Origin: Dissulfurirhabdus thermomarina
Lineage (GTDB): Bacteria > Desulfobacterota > Dissulfuribacteria > Dissulfuribacterales > Dissulfurirhabdaceae
Direction of reading: 5' to 3'
Assembly: GCF_012979235.1 (NCBI RefSeq)
Contig: NZ_JAATWC010000008.1
Coordinates: 56,789-120,788, forward strand
Length of the DNA: 64,000 nt
Shown here: positions 61,242 through 64,000 of the stretch, in pieces
Layout of the letters: every line of letters starts with the position of its first letter
How positions within the stretch are numbered: the first letter of the stretch is position 1
Notes under the pieces: model-generated
Databases searched by the model: none
Told to the model about the DNA's origin: nothing
What the model saw: the letters and a program-made list of their open reading frames with translations, nothing else
Translations under genes and position numbers: made by a program

Positions 61242-61309
61242 GTTACCGCCGCCCCCCGGCCCCCGCCAGGCATCTGCCGCCCTTGAAGGGGTCCCCGGGC
61301 CGTGGTTCA

Positions 61310-61939
61310 ATGGCCCGCATGATCGCCGTCATCGACTACAAGGCCGGAAACCTCGCCAGCGTCGCCCGGGCGCTCCGCCACCTCGGGCACGAGTGCCGGG
61401 TCACCCACGACCCCGACGAGATCCGCCGGGCCGACCGCATCGTCTTTCCCGGCGTGGGGGCGGCGGAGAAGGCCATGGCGGATCTGCGGGCCCTGGGTCT
61501 CGACGAGGTGCTCCGGGAGGCCTGCCGGGCCGGGACGCCGCTTCTCGGCATCTGCCTGGGTACCCAGATCATCTTCGAGCACAGCGAGGAGGGCGGCGTG
61601 GACTGCCTGGGCCTGCTCCCGGGTGTGGTCCGCCGTTTCCCGTCGCCTCTCTTCGACGGGGACGTCCGGCTCAAGATCCCCCACATGGGCTGGAACACCG
61701 TCCGGTGGAGGAAGACGCACCCGGTCTTCGCCGGCATGGACCCGGGGGCCGCCTTCTACTTCGTCCACTCCTACTACCCGGACCCCGCCGATCCCGACCT
61801 GGTGGTGGGCGAGACGGACTACGGCCGCACCTTCGCCGCCGCCGTGGCGCGCGGGCGGCTCGTGGCCGTCCAGTTCCACCCCGAAAAAAGCGGCCGGCCG
61901 GGGCTCCGGATCCTCGACAACTTCTGCCGCTGGGGGTGA
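61310..61939 (+). CDS. hisH: Imidazole glycerol phosphate synthase, glutaminase subunit
   Basis: A 209-residue class I glutamine amidotransferase: [32 protein letters not shown], the catalytic Cys in [20 protein letters not shown], and the His-Glu pair in [11 protein letters not shown]. It gives ammonia to HisF in histidine biosynthesis. ATG at 61310 or 61319; the second gives the usual family start. hisF follows by four bases. Confidence 0.95.
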   Translation: MARMIAVIDYKAGNLASVARALRHLGHECRVTHDPDEIRRADRIVFPGVGAAEKAMADLRALGLDEVLREACRAGTPLLGICLGTQIIFEHSEEGGVDCLGLLPGVVRRFPSPLFDGDVRLKIPHMGWNTVRWRKTHPVFAGMDPGAAFYFVHSYYPDPADPDLVVGETDYGRTFAAAVARGRLVAVQFHPEKSGRPGLRILDNFCRWG

Positions 61940-61943
61940 GATC

Positions 61944-62723
61944 ATGCTGACCAAGCGCATCATCCCCTGCCTCGACGTCCGCGACGGCCGCACCACCAAG
62001 GGCATCAAGTTCAAGAACAACGTGGATATCGGCGACCCGGTGGCCATGGCCCGCTTCTACTACGAGGCCGGGGCCGACGAGCTGGTCTTCTACGACATCA
62101 CCGCCTCCAGCGACCACCGCGGCATCATGATCGACGTGGTCCGCCGGACCGCCGAGGAGATCTTCATCCCCTTCTCCGTGGGCGGCGGGATCCGCACCGT
62201 GGACGACATGCGGGCGGTGCTGCTGGCCGGGGCCGAGAAGGTGAGCGTCAACACCGCCGCCGTCCAGAACCCGCAGATCATCGACGAGGGGGCCCGCGCC
62301 TTCGGCAGCCAGTGCATCGTGGTCGGCATGGACGTGAAGCGAGTGGAGCGGTCGGCGCGCATCCCCTCCGGCTACGAGATCGTCATCCACGGCGGGCGGA
62401 CCTACATGGGGATCGACGCCCTGGAGTGGGCCCGGGAAGCCGAGTCGCGGGGCGCCGGGGAGATCTGCCTCAACTCCATCGACGCCGACGGAACCCAGGA
62501 GGGCTACGAGATGACCCTCACCCGCCTCGTCACCGACGCCGTGAACATCCCGGTCATCGCCTCCGGGGGGGCCGGGCGGCCCGAGCACCTGGCCGACGTC
62601 CTCACCGAGGCCGGGGCCGACGCGGCCCTCATCGCCTCCATGACCCACTACGGCACCTACACGGTGGCCGAGATCAAGAACGAGCTCCACCGGCGGGGCA
62701 TCCCCGTCCGGCTCCAGTGGTGA
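61944..62723 (+). CDS. hisF: Imidazole glycerol phosphate synthase, cyclase subunit
   Basis: A 259-residue TIM barrel: [19 protein letters not shown] (first catalytic Asp), [37 protein letters not shown] (second Asp), [19 protein letters not shown] and [17 protein letters not shown]. The usual VVKG is TTKG here; the active residues are intact. It closes the imidazole ring with HisH. Overlaps the next gene by GTGA. No other his genes are in the window. Confidence 0.96.
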   Translation: MLTKRIIPCLDVRDGRTTKGIKFKNNVDIGDPVAMARFYYEAGADELVFYDITASSDHRGIMIDVVRRTAEEIFIPFSVGGGIRTVDDMRAVLLAGAEKVSVNTAAVQNPQIIDEGARAFGSQCIVVGMDVKRVERSARIPSGYEIVIHGGRTYMGIDALEWAREAESRGAGEICLNSIDADGTQEGYEMTLTRLVTDAVNIPVIASGGAGRPEHLADVLTEAGADAALIASMTHYGTYTVAEIKNELHRRGIPVRLQW

Positions 62724-63904
62724 AGGGCGCCGCCGTCCGGCCGGGGCTCGAGGTCTTCCTGGCCGACCCGCCCGCGTGGGCGCGCGGCCGGCGGCTCGGG
62801 CTCCTCTGCCACCAGGCCTCGGTGGACCGGCGCCTCCGCCACGCCCGGGACCTCGTCGCGGCGGCGCTGCCGGGGGCGCTTCGCTGCCTCTTCAGCCCCC
62901 AGCACGGCCTCTACGCCGAAAAGCAGGACAACATGGTGGAGTCTCCCGACCGGGTGGACCCGGTGCTCGGGATCCCCGTCTTCAGCCTCTACGGGGCCAC
63001 GCGGGAGCCGCTCCCGGAGCAGCTCGCCCACATCGATCTCCTCCTGGTGGACCTCCAGGACGTCGGCTGCCGGGTCTATACCTATGCCTGGACCCTGCTT
63101 CTCGCCATGCAGGCCGCGGCCCGGGCCGGGGTCGCCGTGGCGGTGCTCGACCGGCCCAATCCCGTGGGCGGGGTGCACGTGGAGGGGAACCGGCTGGCCG
63201 ACGACTGCCGATCCTTCGTGGGCATGTCGCCCATCCCCATGCGCCACGGGCTCACCCTGGGAGAGCTGGCGAGGTACTTCGCGGCCGGGGCCGCTGCGGG
63301 CGTGGAGCTCCACGTGGTCCCCACCGCCGGCTGGCGGCGCCGCATGGACTTTCCCGCCACGGGCCTCGCCTGGGTCTGGCCTTCCCCCAACATGCCCACC
63401 CTGGAGACGGCCCGGGTCTACCCGGGGCAGGTGGCCCTCGAGGGGACGAACCTCTCGGAGGGGCGGGGGACCACGCGGCCCTTCGAGGTCTTCGGGGCCC
63501 CCTTCGTGGAACCCCGGCGGGTGGCCGAGGCCCTGGAGGGGCGGCTCCCGCCCGGGGTGGTCCTCCGGGAGCAGTACTTCGAGCCCACCTTCCACAAGTG
63601 GCGGGGCGAGACCTGCGGCGGGTTCCAGCTCCACGTCACCGACCCCGAGGCGTTTCGGCCCCTCAGGACCACCCTGGTGCTGTTGTCGGTCCTCTGGCGG
63701 CTCTACCCCGGGGAGGCGGCCTGGAGAGAGCCGCCCTACGAGTACGAGACCGAGCGCCTCCCCATCGACCTCATCCTGGGGGATCGCCGGCTCCGGGCGG
63801 CCGTGGAGGCCGGCGCCGACCTCCGGGACTTCGACGCGCTCCTTTCCGGGGACGAGGCCGATTTCACCCGGGAGCGGGCGGCCCGTCTCCTCTACCCGGG
63901 GTGA
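62720..63904 (+). CDS. DUF1343 / NamZ-type exo-beta-N-acetylmuramidase-like protein
   Basis: A 394-residue protein of the DUF1343 family, founded by NamZ, which removes N-acetylmuramic acid from muropeptide sugars. Conserved parts are [86 protein letters not shown] and [19 protein letters not shown]. No signal peptide is seen, so it would act in the cytoplasm on imported sugars or be exported otherwise. GTG start overlaps the hisF stop. The 96 bases after it show no gene. Confidence 0.9.
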   Translation: MKGAAVRPGLEVFLADPPAWARGRRLGLLCHQASVDRRLRHARDLVAAALPGALRCLFSPQHGLYAEKQDNMVESPDRVDPVLGIPVFSLYGATREPLPEQLAHIDLLLVDLQDVGCRVYTYAWTLLLAMQAAARAGVAVAVLDRPNPVGGVHVEGNRLADDCRSFVGMSPIPMRHGLTLGELARYFAAGAAAGVELHVVPTAGWRRRMDFPATGLAWVWPSPNMPTLETARVYPGQVALEGTNLSEGRGTTRPFEVFGAPFVEPRRVAEALEGRLPPGVVLREQYFEPTFHKWRGETCGGFQLHVTDPEAFRPLRTTLVLLSVLWRLYPGEAAWREPPYEYETERLPIDLILGDRRLRAAVEAGADLRDFDALLSGDEADFTRERAARLLYPG

Positions 63905-64000
63905 TCCGGCGGGGCGCCAGGGGGCATGCCCGCCCCTGATCCCAAGTTCCAGGCGACTCGGCCCAATGCATCTCAAGCCCGCCGCGGATCCAGTAAAGAA

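Overview
The window is a very GC-rich chromosome segment with tightly packed, mostly leaderless or overlapping genes and many GTG starts. The gene set suggests an anaerobic deltaproteobacterial-type (Desulfobacterota-like) organism: a vitamin B12-dependent class II ribonucleotide reductase, a two-subunit 2-oxoacid:ferredoxin oxidoreductase, ADP-forming acyl-CoA synthetases, rubrerythrin-like proteins, thiol peroxidase and many PAS/GAF sensor kinases. I cannot name a species from the sequence alone.

Layout. 1-7.3 kb: the tail of PEP synthase, metK, two tRNA-Ser genes, a DsbC/G-like thiol isomerase, a CoA-disulfide-reductase-like enzyme with a rhodanese tail, a lipoprotein, an unknown protein and aroB. 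7.2-14.6 kb: comEC, a MerR-like regulator, class II nrdJ (with a tandem NrdR-box promoter), ogt, thiL and ndk. 14.7-17 kb: an 11-residue-repeat secreted protein followed by an ECF sigma factor, a DUF3619-like membrane protein, a small secreted protein and a DUF3106-like protein. 17-25.5 kb: a ferritin-cupin fusion, a NUDIX hydrolase, small membrane proteins, a TlpA-sensor kinase-YkgJ operon, an XRE regulator, a SagB-type nitroreductase and a ComFB-like protein. 25.5-30.6 kb: yheU, glgB, malQ and a YedK/HMCES-type protein.

30.8-38.4 kb is an acetyl-CoA module: a Pat-like acetyltransferase (inactive-looking ACD fused to GNAT), an AcuC-like deacetylase, an AcuB-like CBS-ACT protein, an apparently active ADP-forming acetyl-CoA synthetase and a P-loop/DRTGG protein. 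38.4-42.7 kb is one operon from a good sigma-70 promoter: a DsrE-like secreted protein, thiol peroxidase, a rubrerythrin-like protein and korAB.

44.2-53.2 kb is a clearly AT-richer cell-surface glycan island read leftward: a flippase, a UDP-sulfoquinovose-synthase-like enzyme, a methyltransferase and five glycosyltransferases, preceded by a winged-helix regulator. It was probably acquired horizontally.

53.9-60.5 kb holds the most unusual locus: a 1090-residue protein joining a radical-SAM domain, an ArsM-like methyltransferase with the arsenic-binding cysteines in place, a Cys-rich linker and a C-terminal domain resembling DUF5714. It is followed immediately by a hybrid sensor kinase with a periplasmic solute-binding domain, then an AlgH-family protein. 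The window ends with an RluA-type pseudouridine synthase, hisH, hisF and a NamZ/DUF1343 exo-muramidase.
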